From: Ixodes scapularis
Lineage: Eukaryota > Arthropoda > Arachnida > Ixodida > Ixodidae
Length of the DNA stretch: 64,000 bases
Reading direction: 5' to 3'
NCBI RefSeq assembly: GCF_016920785.2
Contig: NW_024609837.1
Span: 23,617,565-23,681,564 of the forward strand
The notes under the pieces: generated by a model
Told to the model about the DNA's origin: nothing
Database searches by the model: none
Seen by the model: the letters and a program-made list of their open reading frames with translations, nothing else
Translations under genes and position numbers: made by a program
In this document: positions 1-9,969 of the stretch, in pieces
How the letters are laid out: every line of letters begins with the position of its first letter
Position numbering within the stretch: the first letter of the stretch is position 1

Positions 1-107
1 GTCAACATATTAGTCAAAGTGCACTTACTCATTTATTGATTTTTTTTTTTTTTGTTTCGGTAACTTCCGAAAATTCGGTACCCTATAACTCTAAGTATCA
101 TATCACA

Positions 108-112
108 CCATG
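108..112 (+). repeat. Target-site duplication of LTR element, left copy
   Basis: CCATG here is repeated at 6902-6906, flanking the element on both sides. Five-base duplications are the usual product of retroviral-type integrases. Confidence 0.85.
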
Positions 113-610
113 TGTTAAGTTTGTAAAAATCCAGCTTATTAGTAAAGGTGATTTTTGTTAGGAAAGTTTATCTTTCCAGAGTTGCGGCGGCATTGTTTTT
201 TTTTTTTAGCTTTCTATGTTTGTGTCGGCGGGGCCAGAGCGGCCGCGACGCGGGAGCGGTCCCCCCCGCGGTCGTTAAGAAGCGTCTCGGGTTTCGGAAG
301 CCTGCTCGGACCGGGAGCGGGACAGCCCGCGCTTGGAGAGGCTTGTAGCTTTTAGCCGAATGTGCCTGTACATAGAGGTTTTTGCCGCTTAGTATCAAAT
401 TGTCGCTTTTTACCCGTTGTAATAATTTAGCTGTTGGCGCCAGCCCGTCTGCCTAAAATGCAGGGGTTGATTCTAGAAAGAATTTGGATTTGGCCGTTGG
501 AACTGCTAGGCTGACAGCTTGTCAACCATTGGAGAACAGTGTACCACGTGGGAGTGGTGAAATTTGAAGGGATTGGTTGGACCCTGAGGGGAAAGGAGGC
601 CCCTACGAGG

Positions 611-619
611 CTACAAAAG
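611..619 (+). promoter_or_regulatory. Possible TATA-like box in 5' LTR
   Basis: CTACAAAAG sits about 115 bases upstream of the LTR polyadenylation signal, a position compatible with the U3/R boundary. It is the only TATA-like element I see in the correct part of the LTR. No experimental or comparative support. Confidence 0.3.
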
Positions 620-734
620 GATCCCCGAGAGGGATTCTGGAAGATTGGCTTCGATTCGATTTTGGGAGACTGGGAACAAAAGTACGGGGTTTAATTTTGG
701 GATTTTAACTCACTGTTGAGTTGTTTTGTTTCAT

Positions 735-740
735 AATAAA
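735..740 (+). promoter_or_regulatory. AATAAA polyadenylation signal in 5' LTR
   Basis: AATAAA in TCATAATAAACG. The equivalent copy in the 3' LTR (6698-6703) would be the one used for 3' end formation of the genomic RNA. Confidence 0.5.
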
Positions 741-937
741 CGTGGCCACACTGGCCACCGTAAAGTCAACCAACGTCGCAATGTGTTCAGCGGGATCGAA
801 CAACTTTTAGTTTTTTTTATTATCAACTTCCCGGGGGCTGTCATCGCGGGCGAGCACCGTCATCGGTCGTCACCATCCGGACCAGGACGCGCCCATCCCT
901 ACGCCACCATGTCCAGGCCCTCCCTCGGAAAGTTGAC

Positions 938-954
938 TGGCGCAGTCGACAGGA
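938..954 (+). other. Primer-binding site, probably tRNA-Ser
   Basis: TGGCGCAGTCGACAGGA begins at the last base of the 5' LTR. Its reverse complement ends CGACTGCGCCA, which is the shape of a eukaryotic tRNA-Ser 3' acceptor stem plus CCA (partner of a GCAGTCG 5' stem). The one-base overlap with the LTR follows from the target-site duplication. The tRNA identity is from memory of tRNA-Ser ends. Confidence 0.65.
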
Positions 955-990
955 TCCCGCTGACTTTCTGCGACCGGTTGCGAGAGGAAC

Positions 991-3900
991 GCCACGACGT
1001 CAGCTGATGGTGAGCCCCGTCAATATCTGCGTGAGAAGTCGGCGGCAATAGCCTGTTGCGTCGTGTGCGGCGGACGGAGCGGCATCCCAGTGAGAGGCTC
1101 CGGGAGTCAAGGGACTCAAGAAGGACGCCACGACGTCAGCTGATGGTGAGCCCCGCCAATATCTGCGTGAGAAGACGGCGGCAATAGCCTGTTGCGTTGT
1201 GAGCGGCGGTCGGAGCGACATCCAAGTGAGAGGCTCCGGGAGTCAAGGGACTCAAGAGGAACGCCACGACGTCAGCTGGTGGTGAGCCCCGTCAACATCT
1301 GCGTGAGAAGACGGCGGCAATAGCCTGTTGCGTCGTGTGCGGCGGACGGAGCGGCATCCCAGCGAGAGGCTCCGGGAGTCAAGGGACTCAAGAAGGACGC
1401 CACGACGTCAGCTGATGGTGAGCCCCGCCAATATCTGCGTGAGAAGACGGCGGCAATAGCCTGTTGCGTCGTGTGCGGCGGACGGAGCGGCATCCCAGCG
1501 AGAGGCTCCGGGAGTCAAGGGACTCAAGAAGGACGCCACGACGTCAGCTGATGGTGAGCCCCGCCAATATCTGCGTGAGAAGACGGCGGCAATAGCCTGT
1601 TGCGTTGTGTGCGGCGGACGGAGCGGCATCCCAGCGAGAGGCTCCGGGAGTCAAGGGACTCAAGAGGAACGCCACGACGTCAGCTGATGGTGAGCCCCGT
1701 CAACATCTGCGTGAGAAGACGGCGGCAATAGCCTGGTGCGTCGTGTGCGGCGGACGGAGCGGCATCCCAGCGAGAGGCTCCGGGAGTCAAGGGACTCAAG
1801 AGGAACGCCACGACGTCAGCTGATGGTGAGCCCCGCCAATATCTGCGTGAGAAGACGGCGGCAATAGCCTGTTGCGTCGTGTGCGGCGGACGGAGCGGCA
1901 TCCCAGCGAGAGGCTCCGGGAGTCAAGGGACTCAAGAGGAACGCCACGACGTCAGCTGATGGTGAGCCCCGTCAACATCTGCGTGAGAAGACGGCGGCAA
2001 TAGCCTGTTGCGTCGTGTGCGGCGGACGGAGCGGCATCCCAGCGAGAGGCTCCGGGAGTCAAGGGACTCAAGAGGAACGCCACGACGTCAGCTGATGGTG
2101 AGCCCCGTCAACATCTGCGTGAGAAGACGGCGGCAATAGCCTGTTGCGTCGTGTGCGGCGGACGGAGCGGCATCCCAGCGAGAGGCTCCGGGAGTCAAGG
2201 GACTCAAGAGGAACGCCACGACGTCAGCTGATGGTGAGCCCCGCCAATATCTGCGTGAGAAGACGGCGGCAATAGCCTGTTGCGTCGTGTGCGGCGGACG
2301 GAGCGGCATCCCAGCGAGAGGCTCCGGGAGTCAAGGGACTCAAGAGGAACGCCACGACGTCAGCTGATGGTGAGCCCCGCCAATATCTGCGTGAGAAGAC
2401 GGCGGCAATAGCCTGTTGCGTCGTGTGCGGCGGACGGAGCGGCATCCCAGCGAGAGGCTCCGGGAGTCAAGGGACTCAAGAGGAACGCCACGACGTCAGC
2501 TGATGGTGAGCCCCGTCAACATCTGCGTGAGAAGACGGCGGCAATAGCCTGTTGCGTCGTGTGCGGCGGACGGAGCGGCATCCCAGCGAGAGGCTCCGGG
2601 AGTCAAGGGACTCAAGAAGGACGCCACGACGTCAGCTGATGGTGAGCCCCGCCAATATCTGCGTGAGAAGACGGCGGCAATAGCCTGTTGCGTTGTGAGC
2701 GGCGGTCGGAGCGACATCCAAGTGAGAGGCTCCGGGAGTCAAGGGACTCAAGAGGAACGCCACGACGTCAGCTGGTGGTGAGCCCCGTCAACATCTGCGT
2801 GAGAAGACGGCGGCAATAGCCTGTTGCGTCGTGTGCGGCGGACGGAGCGGCATCCCAGCGAGAGGCTCCGGGAGTCAAGGGACTCAAGAGGAACGCCACG
2901 ACGTCAGCTGATGGTGAGCCCCGTCAACATCTGCGTGAGAAGACGGCGGCAATAGCCTGTTGCGTCGTGTGCGGCGGACGGAGCGGCATCCCAGTGAGAG
3001 GCTCCGGGAGTCAAGGGACTCAAGAAGGACGCCACGACGTCAGCTGATGGTGAGCCCCGCCAATATCTGCGTGAGAAGACGGCGGCAATAGCCTGTTGCG
3101 TTGTGAGCGGCGGTCGGAGCGACATCCAAGTGAGAGGCTCCGGGAGTCAAGGGACTCAAGAGGAACGCCACGACGTCAGCTGGTGGTGAGCCCCGTCAAC
3201 ATCTGCGTGAGAAGACGGCGGCAATAGCCTGTTGCGTCGTGTGCGGCGGACGGAGCGGCATCCCAGCGAGAGGCTCCGGGAGTCAAGGGACTCAAGAAGG
3301 ACGCCACGACGTCAGCTGATGGTGAGCCCCGCCAATATCTGCGTGAGAAGACGGCGGCAATAGCCTGTTGCGTCGTGTGCGGCGGACGGAGCGGCATCCC
3401 AGCGAGAGGCTCCGGGAGTCAAGGGACTCAAGAAGGACGCCACGACGTCAGCTGATGGTGAGCCCCGCCAATATCTGCGTGAGAAGACGGCGGCAATAGC
3501 CTGTTGCGTTGTGAGCGGCGGTCGGAGCGACATCCAAGTGAGAGGCTCCGGGAGTCAAGGGACTCAAGAGGAACGCCACGACGTCAGCTGGTGGTGAGCC
3601 CCGCCAATATCTGCGTGAGAAGACGGCGGCAATAGCCTGTTGCGTTGTGAGCGGCGGTCGGAGCGACATCCAAGTGAGAGGCTCCGGGAGTCAAGGGACT
3701 CAAGAGGAACGCCACGACGTCAGCTGGTGGTGAGCCCCGCCAATATCTGCGTGAGAAGACGGCGGCAATAGCCTGTTGCGTTGTGAGCGGCGGTCGGAGC
3801 GACATCCAAGTGAGAGGCTCCGGGAGTCAAGGGACTCAAGAGGAACGCCACGACGTCAGCTGGTGGTGAGCCCCGCCAATATCTGCGTGAGAAGACGGCG

Positions 3901-4662
3901 GCAATAGCCTGTTGCGTTGTGAGCGGCGGTCGGAGCGACATCCAAGTGAGAGGCTCCGGGAGTCAAGGGACTCAAGAGGAACGCCACGACGTCAGCTGGT
4001 GGTGAGCCCCGCCAATATCTGCGTGAGAAGACGGCGGCAATAGCCTGTTGCGTTGTGAGCGGCGGTCGGAGCGACATCCAAGTGAGAGGCTCCGGGAGTC
4101 AAGGGACTCAAGAAGGACGCCACGACGTCAGCTGATGGTGAGCCCCGCCAATATCTGCGTGAGAAGACGGCGGCAATAGCCTGTTGCGTTGTGAGCGGCG
4201 GTCGGAGCGACATCCAAGTGAGAGGCTCCGGGAGTCAAGGGACTCAAGAAGGACGCCACGACGTCAGCTGATGGTGAGCCCCGCCAATATCTGCGTGAGA
4301 AGACGGCGGCAATAGCCTGTTGCGTTGTGAGCGGCGGTCGGAGCGACATCCAAGTGAGAGGCTCCGGGAGTCAAGGGACTCAAGAGGAACACCACGACGT
4401 CAGCTGGTGGTGAGCCCCGTCAACATCTGCGTGAGAAGACGGCGGCAATAGCCTGTTGCGTCGTGTGCGGCGGACGGAGCGGCATCCCAGCGAGAGGCTC
4501 CGGGAGTCAAGGGACTCAAGAAGGACGCCACGACGTCAGCTGATGGTGAGCCCCGCCAATATCTGCGTGAGAAGACGGCGGCAATAGCCTGTTGCGTTGT
4601 GAGCGGTGGACGGAGCGACATCCAAGTGAGAGGCTCCGGGAGTGAAGGACTCGAGAGCGGCG
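991..4662 (+). repeat. 27 x 136-bp tandem array in the LTR-element leader
   Basis: Units begin at 991, 1127, 1263 and every 136 bases up to 4527, with no length change over 27 units. Two main variants alternate: A (GTGCGGCGGACGGAGCGGCA) and B (GAGCGGCGGTCGGAGCGACA). Further switches are CTGATGG/CTGGTGG, GTCAACATC/GCCAATATC and AAGAGGAAC/AAGAAGGAC. Each unit starts with CCACGACGTCAGCTG, which holds an ACGTCA half-CRE and a CAGCTG E-box. In 19 units ATGGTGAGC opens a 14-codon frame ending in TAG; 8 units (1263, 2759, 3167, 3575, 3711, 3847, 3983, 4391) have GTGGTGAGC instead. The minus-strand open frames across the array are a by-product of repetition, not genes. Unit 27 diverges at its end and merges into unique leader. 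Confidence 0.97.
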
Positions 4663-4730
4663 GAAGGCGGCAACACAAGGGAGCCACAAAGACGCCCCGG
4701 GGAAATGTGACGGCACGGCAGGACCTTCGT

Positions 4731-4742
4731 TCCCAGGTAAGA
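4731..4742 (+). promoter_or_regulatory. Possible splice donor upstream of the internal ORF
   Basis: TCCCAGGTAAGA matches the donor consensus (CAG/GTAAGA) and lies 29 bases before the ATG of the only internal ORF. A pyrimidine-rich stretch ending CTATTAG/GAG near 5876 could be an acceptor. Splicing is inference. Confidence 0.3.
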
Positions 4743-4770
4743 CCCAGGGTTGCTTCCTCCGAGGCTCACA

Positions 4771-5538
4771 ATGTCCAAGGGCACAATATCAGGGGCTAAG
4801 GGCGGTTCTTCTGGGGCGGAGGACGGGGTAGGTAGCAGGTCGGCAGCTATAGCGCTTGAAATTCTTAGACTCCAACGCGAAATTAAGGAAGTAAAGCTGG
4901 CCCAGATTCAGGCGATGAGAAAATGGAGTTCGAAGGACCCGACAAAAATGAGAGAGCTCGCGAAAGAACCCCGCGCCGTCCTCGCGCCGATGCCGGAGTT
5001 TGCAGCCGTCGCTTCGGCATGTTTTAGGAGCGCTGAGACTGAAATGAGTCCGGAGAAAGACCGCGAGGAGAATGCATGCGGCGATGACTGCGGCGGTCGC
5101 GGAGTGAAAATTGAGAGGAGAGCTGGCGCCGACGAGGCAGAGGCACTCGCCAGTGATCTGGTGGCGAAGGGAGGCGAGGGCGGGAGCGATGGTGATGGCA
5201 CCGACTCCGCTACCGGCACCCTATCGTCACCGAAGGTCAGGCCGGCGGTACATCGTAAGGTGACGATAAGGAAGAATGCTGCGTCGAGCGACTCCGGAAG
5301 GAGGAGTCCGGACGCATGGAGCTGCGGGGGTGGCAAGCGCCAAATGGGCACAGAAAAGAAGGGGAAGCCACTCCGGCCAGTGGCCAGAGCTTGCACGCGA
5401 GGACAGCAGACGTTCAGTTTGAGCTCGGGTTCAGCGAGTGTCGTGGAAGCGACCTACTGCGGGCCGCCTCAGGCAGTTCTCAGAACGTCTCCGACGGCAA
5501 CGAGCTGGACGACAAGACGGCCAAGATTAGGAGGGTAG
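4771..5538 (+). CDS. Hypothetical 255-residue protein of the LTR element, possibly gag-derived
   Basis: This is the only plus-strand frame of useful length between the LTRs. I take ATG 4771 (MSKGTISGAKG) as the start; the frame is open back to about 4750 without another ATG, and it stops with TAG at 5536-5538. Residues about 25-50 (ALEILRLQREIKEVKLAQIQ) form a likely amphipathic, coiled-coil-prone helix as often found near the N terminus of retroelement Gag proteins. The rest is charged, glycine- and serine-rich and looks disordered (EKDREEN, GGEGGSDGDG, RRSPDAW). I see no major homology region, no CCHC knuckle, no protease. It is about half the length of a normal gag, so it may be a truncated gag N terminus or an unrelated leader ORF. 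I do not recognise a family. Coding status is not proven. Confidence 0.45.
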   Translation: MSKGTISGAKGGSSGAEDGVGSRSAAIALEILRLQREIKEVKLAQIQAMRKWSSKDPTKMRELAKEPRAVLAPMPEFAAVASACFRSAETEMSPEKDREENACGDDCGGRGVKIERRAGADEAEALASDLVAKGGEGGSDGDGTDSATGTLSSPKVRPAVHRKVTIRKNAASSDSGRRSPDAWSCGGGKRQMGTEKKGKPLRPVARACTRGQQTFSLSSGSASVVEATYCGPPQAVLRTSPTATSWTTRRPRLGG

Positions 5539-6075
5539 CTAGTAAGGCTACTGTAGTTTTGTTTCGCCTTTAGGTTACGTTTATTTCACTGCCCTCCTGA
5601 TTAACTCTCCTTTTGCTTTTCGGTCGGCCCTTCAGTATTTTATAATCTACGTAATATTTTTGGTGCATAGTCTTTATTCTCCGCGGGAGAAGTTTGTCAG
5701 TCCTCACGTATGTTTCGAAACGTGCATGTTGAGGCACGAAAGAGTTTTGGGAAAGCGCTGGCGGAGACGCCGAGAGGTATGTGTAGTTTCCTTTCTTGGA
5801 GCACTTTGCATTTTTTTAGTCGTATCGTTTAGTTTTATTATAAATCTTTATTTTTACTATTGCGAACTCTATTAGGAGTAGAGTGTCTAGCGGTGTCTGC
5901 ACCCATACTGTAGAGCTTTGCGATTTGCGGGTTTAATTATGCCTATATGGACATTGTGGAATCTGGAATGTACGACTCTGGGTCTTGCTCTGTGCTGTGT
6001 GTCTCCGAAGTGACGAACAGTGGGACTGATGTTGCGCGAACAACAAGTGTACTTGCAACATTCTTGGTGGGGAGG
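5539..6075 (+). other. Non-coding 3' interior of LTR element with polypurine tract
   Basis: No frame of interest here; AT-rich around 5810-5870. The last ten bases, GGTGGGGAGG (6066-6075), directly precede the 3' LTR and act as the expected polypurine tract priming plus-strand synthesis. Confidence 0.7.
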
Positions 6076-6901
6076 TGTTAAGTTTGTAAAAATCCTGCTT
6101 ATTAGTTAAGGTGATTTTTGTTAGGAAAGTTTATCTTTCCAGAGTTGCGGCGGCATTGTTTTTTTTTTTTAGCTTTCTATGTTTGTGTCGGCGGGGCCAG
6201 AGCGGCCGCGACGCGGGAGCGGTCCCCCCCGCGGTCGTTAAGAAGCGTCTCGGGTTTCGGAAGCCTGCTCGGACCGGGAGCGGGACAGCCCGCGCTTGGA
6301 GAGGCTTGTAGCTTTTAGCCGAATGTGCCTGTACATAGAGGTTTTTGCCGCTTAGTATCAAATTGTCGCTTTTTACCCGTTGTAATAATTTAGCTGTTGG
6401 CGCCAGCCCGTCTGCCTAAAATGCAGGGGTTGATTCTAGAAAGAATTTGGATTTGGCCGTTGGAACTGCTAGGCTGACAGCTTGTCAACCATTGGAGAAC
6501 AGTGTACCACGTGGGAGTGGTGAAATTTGAAGGGATTGGTTGGACCCTGAGGGGAAAGGAGGCCCCTACGAGGCTACAAAAGGATCCCCGAGAGGGATTC
6601 TGGAAGATTGGCTTCGATTCGATTTTGGGAGACTGGGAACAAAAGTACGGGGTTTAATTTTGGGATTTTAACTCACTGTTGAGTTGTTTTGTTTCATAAT
6701 AAACGTGGCCACACTGGCCACCGTAAAGTCAACCAACGTCGCAATGTGTTCAGCGGGATCGAACAACTTTTAGTTTTTTTTATTATCAACTTCCCGGGGG
6801 CTGTCATCGCGGGCGAGCACCGTCATCGGTCGTCACCATCCGGACCAGGACGCGCCCATCCCTACGCCACCATGTCCAGGCCCTCCCTCGGAAAGTTGAC
6901 T
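6076..6901 (+). repeat. 3' LTR
   Basis: Near-identical copy of 113-938 at offset 5963; differences seen only at 6096 and 6107. Followed at once by the CCATG duplication. AATAAA at 6698-6703 is the probable polyadenylation signal of the element. Confidence 0.93.
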
Positions 6902-6906
6902 CCATG
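6902..6906 (+). repeat. Target-site duplication of LTR element, right copy
   Basis: CCATG, identical to 108-112. Confidence 0.85.
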
Positions 6907-9499
6907 AATGCAGTCCAGCGCTACATAGCCTGTGTACCAGCGGCAGTTTGCGTTTTAACTTATTCCCGCCGCAGATACCACGCTCCTTATACAACGTTTC
7001 GATTTGTATTTACGAGGTTCTCGCCCAGTGACTTCCAAACACGGCAACGACTGGCTCCGGGAGTGGAAAGCAGCAGTCGAAGAGACTGTCAATCATATAC
7101 GAAGATCACGGCGTTCGTCGCACACATGATGAGAGACACTTACATGCGTCACACACTCTCTCCAAACAACTTTTGTATGAGCAGTGTGACGGGACGCTCG
7201 TGCACAAACTTCGCCCGGTGGTACGTATTGGCGACTCCAGCAAAACCGACGCCGCATAGCGGCAACACCGAGAAGCTCAAGGAGAGGAGGTGGTTTCGAC
7301 CTTGTCGTCTGCTCTCGCTGCTTGGTTCTCGTAGGCAGCATAGAAACAAACATCGTTTCCAGTAATTATTTTCATGCTTCCGCCCTGTCATTCCTACGTA
7401 TTGACTAGAACAAGGTATCTACCGTCCAAAAATCACTTTGCTTTCATATGTAACGCCCGTTTTACGCTGCAGTGCAAGAAAACGACCTCCTTTCGGCCGC
7501 CATTTTTCCTGACCAGCGCGCCCCCTATAGTTCGCTAGGGCGAACCCTGCCCAAAGTAAAAGTTCGTTCGTTTGTTCGCAGCCCATTCGCTTCACGTCGT
7601 CCAGGCTTTTTGGCGCGCAGAAAATCTGGACACAAATAAATGCGAGGATTTATGGGTGTGTATCCCCGATTCGTCTGGAATCGACAGCGAGAGAAATAAC
7701 TTTCATTGAAGGGACCTGACTGTATACTATAAGGGTGGTCGTTAAGAGCATTCGCGTACTTCTGCTCGTCGTAAAAAAAGATTAAAAAAAATATTGCAGT
7801 CTGGATGTTGTATTGCAAGCTCACGAAGTGGGAGCGTCGGTTGTGGCAAGAAAAATAACTCGAGCGGTCGTTTCTGTCGACCAAAAATATGTTTGTGACC
7901 GGGGGTGAGGATTGGGTGGATGATTTTTTTGTTAGTTCTTTATAAATATTTTTTTTTTGTCGAGTGCTTTTTGAGATATTCAAAGCTATAATGTGGTTGT
8001 TCGTCTTAGTTTTGCTTTTCAATCTGCTTGATTTTCAAATATTCGTTCTTAAATTTTGCTGAACTGATATCTAGTTTTAAACGATGTGTTGAATCTGTGA
8101 CGTTTCCTCCGTACAAGAAAAAAAACTCAGTAAAAAACAATAAAAATATGTTAGATAACCAAATCGCGTTCATCCGCGCTTTTATGTGCCATAACGCAAG
8201 CTGTGATTTATCGCACAGACCTGCAGCCAAAGGAGGTAATGGCCTTTCTTCCTGAGAGGGCTAACTCATTCAGACTAAACACTCAAGAGAAGAGAGCCGG
8301 GAATAAACGCGTTATAAACCAGTAGGGTCCAGCGAGTTGGCAATCCGAACTTAAAAACATTCTGCAAATTTGTAAAAAATAAATTATTCTAGTATTTCTT
8401 TTACGAAATACTTTTCAGCATCTGTTTGTTGTATATCTGGACAAAGTGCGAGTTTAAATAGATTTTGATCCTCTAAAAGTCGAGAATTTTTAATTGGAGT
8501 TAATTATGTTTCCTTGTACGTTCTTCCAAATACACAAACCCACGATGTAATGTAACATCTATGATACAGCAAAGAAACGTCATTAAATTAATGAGCAATA
8601 CTTGTGTATATCAAAACATGAACGAGCTCTCGAGAATAGAAGGAAACGACTGGAAGGTCTTCGTGGGAACCTTTTTTTTTTTCTTCGAGCATAGGTGTTA
8701 CAAAGTTTGCGTGTTTGTCTGCGAAGGAGGGGAGAGGCGAAGAAGGGGGGGGGGGAGGGGGGAGAGGATTACGCCTTAAGCCAGCAAAACATTTAGTTTT
8801 CGTATGCCCTATCGAATGCCGAGGGTTACTTTAAACCCACTGGGACCCCGAACATGCACGATAAATCTTAATTGCAAGGCGACAATGCACCATAAAAAAA
8901 CCTAAGTCGGATTGTTGGCACGTTGGCAATTATGATTAGAACTTGGCACAGCCTGAAGGTGATCCATCGGTTGGCCCCAATTACATTTGAAAACCCAAAG
9001 CCATGACATAAAATAGGCGGTGCTTTTTTTGCCGTACACTTAAAACCCTTAATGTTCGCGAGTACATAATTTGCGCGAATTTACTCTCGCAGGGCATCGG
9101 GAAGACGACCGGAGCAGCTCCCGTGAGCGAGCCGGCTTCTCTATCGGAGAGCGGATCGAGCCAACAGCGACACGCGCAGTGTCGCAGTTGGCTCCGCAGT
9201 TGGCTCCCCGTATATAGTCCGATATGACGCGCACGCCAAATGACACGCACATGCGCGCGATAAGGTGAGGAGTGCAAAATTGTTTTGTGTTACAGATGAG
9301 AATTTTCCGGGGTGTTGAGGGAGCGGGGGCGGCCAAAATAAATTTCATAGCATAAAGAAAAAAAAATACGAGGACTCTCGTAAAAAACGTACCACTTCAT
9401 GTAATAGCAAAAAGCGCACCATGTGCTTCGAACGTCGTTAGACTTGGGCTATTCCTTCCCTGCAGCGATTGAACACCAGTGTCAACCCTGAAGCCGCGC
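6907..9499. other. Intergenic, nothing coding recognised
   Basis: Open frames up to about 165 codons occur on both strands but show no motif or composition that I can link to a family. There is an AT-rich part at 7900-8500, a G-rich tract at 8738-8764 and a 12-bp tandem duplication (GCAGTTGGCTCC, 9184-9207). Confidence 0.6.
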
Positions 9500-9969
9500 A
9501 TTCAATTCATTTCAATGTTTATTTGATGAGTTGAAGAATTTGGTCCCATATCCTGGGACCGGCTACTTCAAATTAAGTAATCTACAGTGTGAATGATGTA
9601 TAACATCCAATTAAAAATCAGAACACCATGAATAATACTCTCAGTTACCGTACACGCACAAAAAAAAGAAGACGCGGTGAGAGAAGCGATTACGCAATAA
9701 AGGCATATGTACATATGAACAATAAATTACAGTAACCTAGTAATAAAATTACAATAAAAAACGTAGTTATCTTTTAAGGGCGCGTTGTGCGTATTTTGAC
9801 CTTCGAATAATACCTAATATCTGTCAACTATCTTTGTGTCAGTAAAAAAATCATGTAGTAAAGTTGGTGCCCTCTTCTGGTTTTTTAAGTTCAGCCAAGG
9901 ACCCAAAACTTTGGCCAAAAAAGAAGAGCGACTGTCGAGTATGCATAGTCCCGCTTGTAATCGAGTTCG

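Larger units (their letters stand above)
113..938 (+). repeat. 5' LTR
   Basis: Starts TGTTAAG and ends GTTGACT, and recurs at an offset of exactly 5963 bases. The end is set by the target duplication: the last base shared with the 3' copy (938/6901) is followed in the 3' copy by CCATG. The terminal CT instead of CA is unusual for an LTR. It contains a poly-T run near 196-207, a TATA-like box at 611-619 and an AATAAA at 735-740. Confidence 0.93.
113..6901 (+). mobile_element. Non-autonomous LTR retrotransposon with internal 136-bp tandem array
   Basis: Two 826-bp direct repeats at 113-938 and 6076-6901 bound the element. CCATG lies directly before the left copy (108-112) and directly after the right copy (6902-6906), which is a 5-bp target-site duplication. 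A primer-binding site overlaps the end of the 5' LTR by one base and a purine tract ends right at the 3' LTR. The 5.1-kb interior has no protease, reverse transcriptase, RNase H or integrase frame; it holds 27 tandem units and one 255-codon ORF. It therefore must use enzymes supplied by another element. I found only two differences between the LTRs by eye (133 vs 6096 and 144 vs 6107), so the insertion looks recent. The superfamily (Ty3-like or BEL-like) cannot be decided without pol. Confidence 0.93.

Noticed and set aside
148..398. Frames of 66-76 codons in both LTRs
   Set aside because: They lie in U3/R sequence, are duplicated only because the LTR is, and contain no known LTR-encoded product.
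991..4662. CRISPR-like array
   Set aside because: Units are contiguous 136-bp repeats without unique spacers, inside a eukaryotic LTR element.
1000..4687. More than twenty minus-strand frames of 73 codons (MPLRPPHTTQQAIAAVFSRR)
   Set aside because: They repeat every 136 bases because the DNA does; their overlap with one another and lack of any motif show that they are shadows of the tandem array.
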